From the NCBI GenBank assembly GCA_019448385.1, contig JAGTXO010000061.1:62001-126000 (forward strand): 64,000 nt of DNA, given 5' to 3'. The DNA is from Diacronema lutheri. Lineage: Eukaryota; Haptophyta; Pavlovophyceae; Pavlovales; Pavlovaceae. The notes below the pieces were generated by a model. That model was not told where the DNA came from, did no database searches, and saw only the letters and a list, made by a program, of their open reading frames with translations. Position 1 is the first letter of the stretch. The number at the start of each line of letters is the position of its first letter. Position numbers and translations under genes: made by a program. Shown in pieces: positions 51,246-61,511 of the stretch.

Positions 51246-52808
51246 ATGCTCATCGGCGGCTGCACAAAGCGGCGATTCGCACCGTCTGCCATGCTCATTC
51301 GCCTCTCGTTGGTGCAGCGCACCGCGGCCGGGCGCACGTCCAAGCTCGCGGCCCGTGTCTCGCAGCTCGTATCCGCTCGCACGTCAGCGGAGACCAAGCT
51401 CGACGCGCCGCGCGTGGGAATCGGAGCGGCAGGCGCCGGTGCCGCTGGCGAGGAGATCAGGCCGCTCAGGCTGGGGGCGGCGAAGTCGGACGGCGCGACG
51501 GCGGGCGGCGCGGCGCCCGTGCGCACGGATACGCTCGAGCAGCCGTGCGTCGACGCCGTACCGCAGTCGTCGCCAACGCCGACGCCGAGGCCGAGGCCGA
51601 TGCCCATGCCCGAGTCGCGAGATCGCCCGCCGCAGCCGCCGCAGCCGCCGACCGCGCAAAAGCAGAAGCCCGGCGGAGATGGCGACGGTGGCAGCGCGGG
51701 TGGCGGCAGCTTCTACAGCCGCATCACGTCGTCGCCGTTTGGAGCTGCGGCCGCGGCTGTTGGCGTCGCAGTGGCGCTCGAGGTCTTCACGCCCGCGTTT
51801 GACGAGCCGCTCTTTGCGTTCTGGCTGCTGCGCTCGACCGGCCCCGCGGAGGAGGCCACGTGGGTCTCGCGCGAGGCGGTCGAGGAGCACTTTGATGCCT
51901 ACCTGAGCGCTCCGCCCGGCATCGTTTGCATCGTTGCCGGCCCGAAAGGGACGGGCAAGTCGTGCGCCGCAGTGCACGCGGTGCGCGACCTGCGCGGCGT
52001 GGCGTGCGTGCGCGTCAAGGACGAGCGCCTCAACAGCAAGCTGCTTCGCGCCGTGGGCATGCCCAACCTCCCGCGCCACGCGGGGCTCGACGAGACGCAG
52101 CTTGCGCGCATGTGCAAGGCCGCAGCCGGGTGGCGACGCTGGTGGACGGGCGACAAGGGCTGGCTGCCCACCTTCGTCGTCGAGGTCGAGCGGACGACGG
52201 ACCCCGGCCTCGTCAAAGACGCGGTGCAGACGCTCAAGTACCTCGCGCACGACGCGCGCGCGTGCCGCGCCATCCTCGTGCTGAGCGACGCCAGCGCCGC
52301 GCTCGGGCTCGACCCCGACCCAGAGCGGCGCAAGGTCCTCTGGCTCGGCGACTTCTTGCGCGCCGAGGCGGACGCGTACCTCGACGCGTCCAATGTGCTC
52401 GTCGGCGCGCGCGAGCTGCGCGAGGCGGTGTTCGGCGTGACGACGCGGCCGGCGGCCCTCCAACGTCTCTGCGCCCAGCTGTCCGCAGCGCCGGCCGAGT
52501 CGAGCGCGCCGATCGTGCGTAGCTTTGTCGAGGCCAAGCGGGCGGAGGCGAAGAGCCGCGTCAGCCTGCTGCTCCTCTGCGACGACTCCGAGAAGAGCCA
52601 GAAGAAGGGGCTGCACTTCCGCCACCTCCTCAAGGACATGGTCAAGAACGGCGGCTCGCTCCACCACATGGAGGCGCCCTACATGATGCCCATTAAGCAC
52701 GCGGCGCCGCATTTCAAGGAGTACGAGGCGATCATATACGACCTCACCACGTACGAGTACCGCTTCAACACTCCGGCGGACATGCACGCAGCGGCAAAGC
52801 TGTGCTGA
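51246..52808 (+). CDS. P-loop ATPase, copy F (E-like)
   Basis: 520 aa from ATG 51246, or 505 aa from the homologous second Met at 51291. N terminus, linker and the block after Walker A (VRDLRGVACVRVKDERLNSK) match copy E, and GPAEEATWV and CKAAAGWRRWWTGDKGW are shared with E, G and H. The tail is the SLLLLCDDSEKSQKK / HHMEAPYMMPIKHAAP type, unlike E. No SRCR gene lies upstream. Confidence 0.7.
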   Translation: MLIGGCTKRRFAPSAMLIRLSLVQRTAAGRTSKLAARVSQLVSARTSAETKLDAPRVGIGAAGAGAAGEEIRPLRLGAAKSDGATAGGAAPVRTDTLEQPCVDAVPQSSPTPTPRPRPMPMPESRDRPPQPPQPPTAQKQKPGGDGDGGSAGGGSFYSRITSSPFGAAAAAVGVAVALEVFTPAFDEPLFAFWLLRSTGPAEEATWVSREAVEEHFDAYLSAPPGIVCIVAGPKGTGKSCAAVHAVRDLRGVACVRVKDERLNSKLLRAVGMPNLPRHAGLDETQLARMCKAAAGWRRWWTGDKGWLPTFVVEVERTTDPGLVKDAVQTLKYLAHDARACRAILVLSDASAALGLDPDPERRKVLWLGDFLRAEADAYLDASNVLVGARELREAVFGVTTRPAALQRLCAQLSAAPAESSAPIVRSFVEAKRAEAKSRVSLLLLCDDSEKSQKKGLHFRHLLKDMVKNGGSLHHMEAPYMMPIKHAAPHFKEYEAIIYDLTTYEYRFNTPADMHAAAKLC

Positions 52809-52905
52809 GCAGTGGGCGCATCGCGCCTGCACGTGTGCACTTGCACATCTTTCCATCGCCCGCGCGTCAGTGTGAATTGAGAAGAGAGGCGTCGGTCTTT
52901 GTCAT

Positions 52906-53571
52906 TCAGCCCATACGATACTTGGCAATGTCGTTTTTGAGAGTGAGTTGAGTTGAGAGAACGCAGGTTGAACCGTATGTCCGTCTGGCAACAGACGGGG
53001 TGCAGGTGTTACAGACGAAGCGCGGGGCGCAGGTTGTCGTGGCCGAACCAAAGCGCGTTGGCGACAAAGCGAGAGCGTCAGAAGACATGAGAGGCTCGGC
53101 GGCAAACGGCGTGTACAGCTGGCTGACGAGCGCACGCACCTGGTGCGCCTTGAACTCGGCCGCCTTGACGCCGGAGCCCAGGGTGATTGAGGCCATAGAC
53201 GTGTGCCTTGTGGTCGCGAGCAGCTGCCGCTTGCCGTCGACGAACGTCCATGCGGTGCGAAACGCGGCCACGTCGCAGATGTCGTTCGCGAGCATCACGT
53301 TGTCGTGCTGCTGGCCCTTTACGTGGTGGATCGTGGCGAGAAGGAAATCCGGCTCGAGCTTGTCGTCGCCAACGTCCAGCACGTGCTGCGAGAAAAGGCC
53401 GAACACCTCCATCGTCTTCTCCTGGTACGTGTTGACGAGCACAACCATCGATCGGTAGTCGGTGTGCACCTCCTCAACGAGTTTCTCGACCTCGTCCCAG
53501 AATAGCGGGCCGTGGTCCTTGAGGCCGTCCACGCAGAGGGGGGTGCGTACCGCGTCCGCGTCGGAGCTCAC
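52906..53571 (-). pseudogene. UvrD/FBH1-like helicase C-terminal fragment
   Basis: Minus-strand frame of about 220 codons. LLATIHHVKGQQHDNVMLAN resembles motif V of UvrD-family helicases (TIHxAKGxExDxVxL), especially the F-box helicase FBH1. It is preceded by SMVVLVNTYQEKTMEVF and followed by KRQLLATTRHTSMASITLG, in the place of motif VI. Motifs I-IV are absent, so it is at most one exon or a fragment. It lies inside the 2-kb segment bounded by 30-bp direct repeats, next to non-coding debris, and is probably a captured or relocated piece. Confidence 0.45.
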
Positions 53572-53960
53572 GTTGTAGACCTTGAGCTGTCGTGGGCGGC
53601 ATAAGGGGCGAGCATCCTCATGTTTTGCGGGGCGTCACCGCTGTTGCCGATGTCCAATTGCGACGGTAGCTGGCTCGCTTGAATGGGGAGATCGCGCTGC
53701 GCGTGGTGTGTCGATGCGGCGCCATCCTTGCCAGTTTCAAAGTCGAGTCCAAAAAGGGGGGCGGTGGTACTTCGGCCCCAACGTGATAATTAAGACGTAG
53801 CGTCCAACGTCGGAAGGCCTCGGAAGTTCCTCGCCGATAGTCGCCGATCGTCGCCGAGGACCTCATTATGGTGCCCGACACCAAGCAGCTCACAACGCCG
53901 GCGCTGCCGACCTCCGCCAAATTCTCTTGACTGCCGAAATTCATCGCCTGCCCGCCATTC
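53572..53960. other. No gene recognised
   Basis: Short open frames only. The base composition is less GC-rich than the arrays. Nothing recognisable. Confidence 0.3.
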
Positions 53961-54557
53961 GAATGACGTGCCGCTCACCTCGCACCATCCGTTCTCCTCG
54001 TGCTCGCCCGACGGCCTCAACGGTACCATCGCCCACGACCACAACGTGAACGTGTCCAAGGACATCCACACCATGCCCGCGAAGCGCGGGCAAGGCCACC
54101 TCGATGAGCCCAACGTCCAGACGCTCGACCTACACGAGGCCAGGCACGTTGCGGTCGGCGACAAGCTGCTCAAGTCGATCGCGTACTAGCCGTTCCACAA
54201 CGAGCCGCAGGGCTCGGCCGTGATCATCGACCTCAACGCGCAATTCAACCGCGGCCACACGGAGAAGTTCGTCAACGTGCTGCACGACCTAGGCGTGGAC
54301 GTGCACGCTGTCGTCTTTCTCGAGCGCTCCGGCACGCACGGCCAATCTTCAGCCACCGTGTCAACGCGTACTTGGTCGCTAACGCGACGCTATCCGTCGC
54401 GCTCTTTGGCACCAGCTTGAAGGTTAATGAGCTCATGCAGGAGGCAGGCGCCGTCTTCCACAAGGTTGTGCGCAACGACAACGTCGAGGCATACTTTCTC
54501 CACAGCAAGCGCGGTGTCCTCAACACCGAGCCGGGCACCACTTCGCCGTCGCTTTAA
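53961..54557 (+). pseudogene. Decayed gene of unknown family
   Basis: Gene-like amino-acid sequence appears in pieces on the plus strand: LTSHHPFSSCSPDGLNGTIA, HLDEPNVQTLDLHEARHVAV, AVIIDLNAQFNRGHTEKFVN, then VNAYLVANATLSVALFGTSL and AVFHKVVRNDNVEAYFLHSK. The pieces lie in more than one frame and are interrupted, so it is not functional as it stands. Codon use is less GC-extreme than in the host genes, hinting at a different origin. No family was recognised, and a mobile-element origin is possible. Confidence 0.4.
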
Positions 54558-54929
54558 ACTACCACTAAGGTGCGCTCGCGGGAGAGGAACTGCACAGCGT
54601 GTGATTTGGGTGGAGGCGGAAAGGGTGCTCACTGAGGGGGGGGGGGGGGGGGGGGGGGGGTGGCTTCCTCGTGCGCTCACCTCTCCCGTGCGCGCACCAT
54701 GTTCGACGTGTTGCGTATCGTTACCCACCTTCCCTCCCCCCACCTTCCCCCCTGCTCACCTTTTCGCTGCTCGCGCCAGCGCCCTACGCGCGCAGCAGGC
54801 ACGCGTCTCTGAGCGCCCCTTATCGCCACCACCGCGTTCACGGAGGACGCCAAGAATCCTCCCCGCACATTGCCCACCATCCCAACTCTCTCAGTTGCCA
54901 GACCCATCTCTCCAAATGTCGTTTTTGAA
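54558..54929. other. Low-complexity stretch with a 25-G run
   Basis: A run of 25 G (54636-54660) is followed by pyrimidine-rich ccctccccccacc-type sequence (54725-54760). No gene. Such G runs are G-quadruplex-prone and often mis-sized in assemblies. Confidence 0.6.
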
Positions 54930-55164
54930 ATGTCGTTTTTGAGAGTGAGTTGAGCTGAGCTTCCTCTAGGCCTAGTCAGAGAGTGACACTAATCTAACTC
55001 CGTCAAGTCTCAAGACTGTCTGACAGACTCAGTCCGTGTCAGGCACTGATGAGTGACTGATGAGTGACTCTGAGGCAGAGACAGGAATGCCAACCCAGGG
55101 TTGGGCCGAGGGCGCCAAGCGCGCGCGGCGGATGCCTGTTCTGACCGGACCCACCGCAGCGCGA

Positions 55165-56361
55165 TCACCTCGTCAAGCCGGCATGCGCCGGGCGCCCTCT
55201 CCTCCCGGCCGTGCCGCACACCATCGTCGCGTCCGTGCCGTACCCGCCCACGTTCCAGCACTGCCGCTGCCCGTGCTCGCTCATGTAGCACACCTCGAGC
55301 CCAGGGCGCGCGTCGCCGGCCCGCACGCGATGCCCACCAGCCGATCGCCCTCCGCGCACGCGCCATCGCCGCTGCTCGGCTCGACGCGCGCGCGCGCGAG
55401 CGCGCATGCCGCGAGTGACGTCTCGCCGCCCTGACACTGCACCTCAGACAGAGCGACGTGCTCCGAGAAGGCCGGGGCGTGCGCGTACGCGTCCTGCACG
55501 TACTCCTGCGGGCGCGCGTGCGAGAGGCAGGTTTGGGCGTGGCGCGAGCGCGCGCGCGCGCGCGCGAGCCGGCGACGCAGGCGGGCCTGGGCGCGCGAGG
55601 CGGCGGCGGAGCGCGTACGTAGCCGAGTTGCGCGCAGACAACGTTGGCCGCGCGCTCCGCAAAGCCGCTCTCGCACACCGCGCCCCGCCGGTCTGCGGCG
55701 AAGACCTCGAGCGAGCCGCGCGGGTAGTTTGAGAGCCGGACGTCGCCTTCGCGCGGCTCGGCGCGCTCAGACAACTGAGCGCCGAATCGATGCGCATCGC
55801 GTCGCGCGGCGCGCGCGCGATCGGATGATCGAAGCGGCGGCGGTGAGTGGCGAGGGCGGGCAGGGCGATGCGCGGCGAGCGGTCGCGCGCACGGGCACGG
55901 ACGGCTCGCGACGGCGGGCGGCAGGCAGGTGACAGCGCCCACTCGGAACGCGCGGCAGCGCGCGCGCATGCGCGCGTGGTGCGCACGGGCGCGCGCGCAC
56001 CTGGTCGATGCAGCTGGAGAGCTGCGCTTGCACCTCGTGCTGCGCGGCCGAGCCGAGGCGAGCCTCGCCGACGCGGCGTACCGCGCCGACCGTCGCCGCG
56101 CCGACGGACCGACGGAGCTCTCGCACAGGGTACGCGCGCGGTTCGCCCGGAAGCTTCGCCGCTCCTCGTGGCCGTCGATGACCTTGTCGGCCGCAAGAAG
56201 CAGCTGCTCCCGCCGCTCGCGCGCGCCACCGACGGCGTTCAACCACCCACGCCAGCGCCGGCGGCGGGCGCGGACGCGGACGCGAGCGCACGCACGGGCG
56301 CGCTAGCGGCGCTGGAGGCCGCGGCGACGTGCGCGCTCGCCACGCCAGACGAGGTGCTCAT
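55165..56361 (-). CDS. SRCR-domain protein gene, copy G (spliced)
   Basis: Domain exons are 55619-55774 and the one starting at 55505, with introns as in copy C; the position before the donor is Tyr (QLGY). The proposed ATG is 56361-56359. Downstream of the domain this copy has a short length variant (gagcccagggcgcgcg) at the place where copies A/B and C/D/H differ too, which shifts the frame in which CYMSEHGQRQCWNVGG is read relative to the domain exon. The variable site sits where a further intron is suspected. Confidence 0.55.
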
Positions 56362-56623
56362 CGACGACCGATTCGACGGCCGCCTCGTCCGCGCCTCCGA
56401 GCTGCCTCCGCCGGGGCACGCGGACGGCGGCGGCGCCCCACGGCTCCGCTACCCGCGCGCCGGCGCGATGGCGGCCGTGCTCTGCGCGGCCGGCGCGGGC
56501 GAGCGCGCGAGCAGGCGCGCGGCCGGTGTGGACGGCCGCGCCTGACCGTGAGGTGACGCGCCACGCGAAGTGCCTCCATCCCAAAGGGTTGGAAGGGAGC
56601 CCGGGAGGGCCCAAGTACAACCG

Positions 56624-58147
56624 ATGCTGGTGCGGCGCAGTGCGGCGGCGGCTGCGGCGGTCACGGGGCGCACGTCCAAGCGCACGGCCAGTGTCTCGCG
56701 GCTCGTTGCCGCTCGCACGATCGCGGAGACCAAGCTCAACACGCCGCGTGTGGGCACGGGAGCGGCAGGCGCCGATGCAGGCGGCGAGCAGATCAGGCCG
56801 CTCTGGCCGGCGGCGGCGAACGCGGACGGCGCGACGGCGGACGGCGCGGCGCCCGTGCGCACGGATACGCTCGAGCAGCTGCGCGTCCACGCCGGACCGT
56901 GGCTGACGCCGACGCCATCGCCGACGCCGATGCCCAAGTCGATGCCCAAGTCGGGAGAGCGCCCGCCGCAGCCGCCGCAGCCGTCGAGCGCGCAAAAGCC
57001 GTTGCCCGGTGGCGACGGCGACGGTGGCAGCGCTGGCGGCGGCAGCTTCTACAGCCGCATCACGTCGTCGCCGTTTGGGGCTGCGGCCGCGGCTGTGGGT
57101 GTCGCAGTGGCGCTCGAGGTCTTCACGCCCGCGTTTGACGAGCCGCTCTTTGCGTTCTGGCTGCTGCGCTCGACCGGCCCCGCGGAGGAGGCCACGTGGG
57201 TCTCGCGCGAGGCGGTCGAGGAGCACTTTGATGCCTACTTGCACGCTCCGCCCGGCACCGTTTGCATCGTCGCCGGCCCGAAAGGGACGGGCAAGTCGTG
57301 CGCCGCAGTGCACGCGGTGCTCGGCAAGCGCGGCGTGGCGTACGTTGACATCGCCAAGGGCGAGCATCTCATCAGCAAGCTGCTCCCCGCCGTTGGCATG
57401 CCCCGCCTCGCGCGCCACGCGGAGGTTGATCGGCCGCAGCTCGCGCGCATGTGCAAGGCCGCAGCCGGGTGGCGACGCTGGTGGACGGGCGACAAGGGCT
57501 GGCTGCCCACCTTCGTCGTCGAGGTCGAGCGGACGACGGAGCCCGGCCTCGTCAAGGAGGCGGTGCAGACGCTCAAGTACCTCGCGCACGACGCGCGCGC
57601 GTGCCGCGCCATCCTCGTGCTGAGCGACGCCAGCGCCGCGCTCGGGCTCGACCCCGACCCAGAGCGGCGCAAGGTCCTCTGGCTCGGCGACTTCTCGCGC
57701 GCCGAGGCGGACGCGTACCTCGACGCGTCCAATGTGCTCGTCGGCGCGCGCGAGCTGCGCGAGGCGGCGTTCGGCGTGACGACGCGGCCGGCGGCCCTCC
57801 AACGTCTCTGCGCCGAGCTGTCCGCAGCGCCGGCCGAGTCGAGCGCGCCGATCGTGCGCAGCTTTGTCGAGGCCAAGCGGGCGGAGGCGGAGAGCCGCGT
57901 CAGCCTGCTGCTCCTCTGCGACGACTCCAAGAAGAGCCAGAAGAAGGGCCTGCACTTCCGCCACCTCCTCAATGACATGGTCAAGAACGGCGGCTCGCTC
58001 CACCACATGGAGGCGCCCTACATGATGCCCATTAAGCACGCGGCGCCGCATTTCAAGGAGTACGAGGCGATCATATACGACCTCACCACGTACGAGTACC
58101 GCTTCAACACTCCGGCGGACATGCACGCAGCGGCAAAGCTGTGCTGA
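56624..58147 (+). CDS. P-loop ATPase, copy G
   Basis: 507 aa, Walker A GPKGTGKS. The N-terminal half is A-like, but GPAEEATWV, YLHAPPG and CKAAAGWRRWWTGDKGW are of the E/F type, then EPGLVKEAVQ is A-like, and the tail is the SLLLLCDDSKKSQKK type of copies D and F. This is at least a three-way mosaic within one intact frame. Confidence 0.7.
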   Translation: MLVRRSAAAAAAVTGRTSKRTASVSRLVAARTIAETKLNTPRVGTGAAGADAGGEQIRPLWPAAANADGATADGAAPVRTDTLEQLRVHAGPWLTPTPSPTPMPKSMPKSGERPPQPPQPSSAQKPLPGGDGDGGSAGGGSFYSRITSSPFGAAAAAVGVAVALEVFTPAFDEPLFAFWLLRSTGPAEEATWVSREAVEEHFDAYLHAPPGTVCIVAGPKGTGKSCAAVHAVLGKRGVAYVDIAKGEHLISKLLPAVGMPRLARHAEVDRPQLARMCKAAAGWRRWWTGDKGWLPTFVVEVERTTEPGLVKEAVQTLKYLAHDARACRAILVLSDASAALGLDPDPERRKVLWLGDFSRAEADAYLDASNVLVGARELREAAFGVTTRPAALQRLCAELSAAPAESSAPIVRSFVEAKRAEAESRVSLLLLCDDSKKSQKKGLHFRHLLNDMVKNGGSLHHMEAPYMMPIKHAAPHFKEYEAIIYDLTTYEYRFNTPADMHAAAKLC

Positions 58148-58423
58148 GCAGTGGGCGCATCGCGACTGCACGTGTGCACTTGCACATCTTTCCATCGCCC
58201 GCGCGTCAGTGTGAATTCAGAAGAGAGGCGTAGGTCTGGTCTCTCAGTCCATACGACTCCGTCAAGTCTCAACTCTGTCTGACAGACTCAGTCCGTGTCA
58301 GGCACTGATGAGTGACTGATGAGTGACTCTGAGGCAGAGACAGGAATGCCAACCCAGGGTTGGGCCGAGGGCGCCAAGCGCGCGCGGCGGATGCCTGTTC
58401 TGACCGGACCCACCGCAGCGCGA

Positions 58424-59616
58424 TCACCTCGTCAAGCCGGCATGCGCCGGGCGCCCTCTCCTCCCGGACACCATCGTCGCGTCCGTGCCGTACCCGCCCA
58501 CGTTCCAGCACTGCCGCTGCCCGTGCTCGCTCATGTAGCACACCTCGAGCCCAGGTTGGGGCGCGCGTCGCCGGCCCGCACGCGATGCCCACCAGCCGAT
58601 CGCCCTCCGCGCACGCGCCATCGCCGCTGCTCGGCTCGACGCGCGCGCGCGCGAGCGCGCATGCCGCGAGTGACGTCTCGCCGCCCTGACACTGCACCTC
58701 AGACAGAGCGACGTGCTCCGAGAAGGCCGGGGCGTGCGCGTACGCGTCCTGCACGTACTCCTGCGGGCGCGCGTGCGAGAGGCAGGTTTGGGCGTGGCGC
58801 GAGCGCGCGCGCGCGCGCGCGAGCCGGCGACGCAGGCGGGCCTGGGCGCGCGAGGCGGCGGCGGAGCGCGTACGTAGCCGAGTTGCGCGCAGACAACGTT
58901 GGCCGCGCGCTCCGCAAAGCCGCTCTCGCACACCGCGCCCCGCCGGTCTGCGGCGAAGACCTCGAGCGAGCCGCGCGGGTAGTTTGAGAGCCGGACGTCG
59001 CCTTCGCGCGGCTCGGCGCGCTCAGACAACTGAACGCCGAATCGATGCGCATCGCGTCGCGCGGCGCGCGCGCGATCGGATGATCGGAGCGGCGGCGGTG
59101 AGTGGCGAGGGCGGGCAGGGCGATGCGCGGCGAGCGGTCGCGCGCACGGGCACGGACGGCTCGCGACGGCGGGCGGCAGGCAGGTGACAGCGCCCACTCG
59201 GAACGCGCGGCAGCGCGCGCGCATGCGCGCGTGGTGCGCACGGGCGCGCGCGCACCTGGTCGATGCAGCTGGAGAGCTGCGCTTGCACCTCGTGCTGCGC
59301 GGCCGAGCCGAGGCGAGCCTCGCCGACGCGGCGTACCGCGCCGACCGTCGCCGCGCCGACGGACCGACGGAGCTCTCGCACAGGGTACGCGCGCGGTTCG
59401 CCCGGAAGCTTCGCCGCTCCTCGTGGCCGTCGATGACCTTGTCGGCCGCAAGAAGCAGCTGCTCCCGCCGCTCGCGCGCGCCACCGACGGCGCTCAACCA
59501 CCCACGCCAGCGCCGGCGGCGGGCGCGGACGCGGACGCGAGCGCACGCACGGGCGCGCTAGCGGCGCTGGAGGCCGCGGCGACGTGCGCGCTCGCCACGC
59601 CAGACGAGGTGCTCAT
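58424..59616 (-). CDS. SRCR-domain protein gene, copy H (spliced)
   Basis: Domain exons are 58874-59029 and the one starting at 58760, with donor and acceptor as in copy C. The first residues differ slightly (VQLSERAEPREG). Six domain cysteines are kept. The proposed ATG is 59616-59614. Near the 3' end it carries the longer variant gagcccaggttgggg shared with copies C and D. Confidence 0.6.
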
Positions 59617-59878
59617 CGACGACCGATTCGACGGCCGCCTCGTCCGCGCCTCCGAGCTGCCTCCGCCGGGGCACGCGGACGGCGGCGGCGCCCCACGGCT
59701 CCGCTACCCGCGCGCCGGCGCGATGGCGGCCGTGCTCTGCGCGGCCGGCGCGGGCGAGCGCGCGAGCAGGCGCGCGGCCGGTGTGGACGGCCGCGCCTGA
59801 CCGTGAGGTGACGCGCCACGCGAAGTGCCTCCATCCCAAAGGGTTGGAAGGGAGCCCGGGAGAGCCAAAGTACAACCG

Positions 59879-61402
59879 ATGCTGGTGCGGCGCAGTGCGG
59901 CGGCGGCTGCGGCGGTCACGGGGCGCACGTCCAAGCGCACGGCCAGTGTCTCGCGGCTCGTTGCCGCTCGCACGATCGCGGAGACCAAGCTCAACACGCC
60001 GCGTGTGGGCACGGGAGCGGCAGGCGCCGATGCAGGCGGCGAGCAGATCAGGCCGCTCTGGCCGGCGGCGGCGAACGCGGACGGCGCGACGGCGGACGGC
60101 GCGGCGCCCGTGCGCACGGATACGCTCGAGCAGCTGCGCGTCCACGCCGGACCGTGGCTGACGCCGACGCCATCGCCGACGCCGATGCCCAAGTCGATGC
60201 CCAAGTCGGGAGAGCGCCCGCCGCAGCCGCCGCAGCCGTCGAGCGCGCAAAAGCCGTTGCCCGGTGGCGACGGCGACGGTGGCAGCGCTGGCGGCGGCAG
60301 CTTCTACAGCCGCATCACGTCGTCGCCGTTTGGGGCTGCGGCCGCGGCTGTGGGTGTCGCAGTGGCGCTCGAGGTCTTCACGCCCGCGTTTGACGAGCCG
60401 CTCTTTGCGTTCTGGCTGCTGCGCTCGACCGGCCCCGCGGAGGAGGCCACGTGGGTCTCGCGCGAGGCGGTCGAGGAGCACTTTGATGCCTACTTGCACG
60501 CTCCGCCCGGCACCGTTTGCATCGTCGCCGGCCCGAAAGGGACGGGCAAGTCGTGCGCCGCAGTGCACGCGGTGCTCGGCAAGCGCGGCGTGGCGTACGT
60601 TGACATCGCCAAGGGCGAGCATCTCATCAGCAAGCTGCTCCCCGCCGTTGGCATGCCCCGCCTCGCGCGCCACGCGGAGGTTGATCGGCCGCAGCTCGCG
60701 CGCATGTGCAAGGCCGCAGCCGGGTGGCGACGCTGGTGGACGGGCGACAAGGGCTGGCTGCCCACCTTCGTCGTCGAGGTCGAGCGGACGACGGACCCCG
60801 GCCTCGTCAAAGACGCGGTGCAGACGCTCAAGTACCTCGCGCACGACGCGCGCGCGTGCCGCGCCATCCTCGTGCTGAGCGACGCCAGCGCCGCGATCGG
60901 GCTTGACCCCGACCCAGAGCGGCGCAAGGTCCTCTGGCTCGGCGACTTCTTGCGCGCCGAGGCGGACGCGTACCTCGACGCGTCCAATGTGCTCGTCGGG
61001 GCGCGTGAGCTGCGCGAGGCGGTGTTCGGCGTGACGACGCGGCCGGCGGCCCTCCAACGTCTCTGCGCCGAGCTGTCCGCAGCGCCGGCCGAGTCGAGCG
61101 CGCCGATCGTGCGCAGCTTTGTAGAGGCCAAGCGGGCGGAGGCGGAGAGCCGCGTCGAAGACCTGCTCATGCGCGACGACTCCGAGAAGAACCAGAAGAA
61201 GGGGCTGCACTTCCGCCACCTCCTCAAGGACATGGTCAAGAACGGCGGCTCGCTCCCAAAAGCGAAGGCCACGTACATGATGCCACCCGTGGACGCGGCG
61301 CCGCATTTCAAGAAGCACGAGGCGATCATGTACGACCTCACCACGTACGAGTACCGCTTCAACACTCCGGCGGACATGCACGCAGCGGCAAAGCTGTGCT
61401 GA
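59879..61402 (+). CDS. P-loop ATPase, copy H
   Basis: 507 aa. The first half is identical in type to copy G, then DPGLVKDAVQ, a private SAAIGLDPD (others SAALGLDPD), and the ESRVEDLLMRDDSEKNQKK tail shared with copy B, ending with a unique PKAKATYMMPPVDAAP. Walker A is intact. It is the last gene of array III; the linker after it stops at about 61460. Confidence 0.7.
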   Translation: MLVRRSAAAAAAVTGRTSKRTASVSRLVAARTIAETKLNTPRVGTGAAGADAGGEQIRPLWPAAANADGATADGAAPVRTDTLEQLRVHAGPWLTPTPSPTPMPKSMPKSGERPPQPPQPSSAQKPLPGGDGDGGSAGGGSFYSRITSSPFGAAAAAVGVAVALEVFTPAFDEPLFAFWLLRSTGPAEEATWVSREAVEEHFDAYLHAPPGTVCIVAGPKGTGKSCAAVHAVLGKRGVAYVDIAKGEHLISKLLPAVGMPRLARHAEVDRPQLARMCKAAAGWRRWWTGDKGWLPTFVVEVERTTDPGLVKDAVQTLKYLAHDARACRAILVLSDASAAIGLDPDPERRKVLWLGDFLRAEADAYLDASNVLVGARELREAVFGVTTRPAALQRLCAELSAAPAESSAPIVRSFVEAKRAEAESRVEDLLMRDDSEKNQKKGLHFRHLLKDMVKNGGSLPKAKATYMMPPVDAAPHFKKHEAIMYDLTTYEYRFNTPADMHAAAKLC

Positions 61403-61511
61403 GCAGTGGGCGCATCGCGCCTGCACGTGTGCACTTGCACACCTTTCAGTTTGAATTCAGAATCTTGAATTGCACCCGCGCGATGCTCATGATCCCTGAG
61501 GCTGATGATCA

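Larger units (their letters stand above)
52928..54959. repeat. 2-kb segment bounded by 30-bp direct repeats
   Basis: atgtcgtttttgagagtgag followed by ttgag occurs at 52928-52957 and again at 54930-54959, with one difference in 30 bp; a further partial copy starts at 54914. The segment between them interrupts the expected ATPase F to SRCR G linker when compared with array II. The right repeat continues into sequence that recurs inverted at the left edge of array I (8899-8925). Confidence 0.6.
51187..61460 (+). repeat. Array III: solo ATPase plus two SRCR/ATPase units, plus orientation
   Basis: Order from the left is ATPase F (E-like), a 2-kb interruption (52958-54929), SRCR G, ATPase G, SRCR H, ATPase H. 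This is the mirror image of array II (C-D-E against F-G-H), so the two arrays form inverted arms around the ~13.4-kb gap 37.7-51.05 kb. Right of ATPase H the linker sequence stops at about 61460 and unrelated host sequence begins. Confidence 0.85.
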
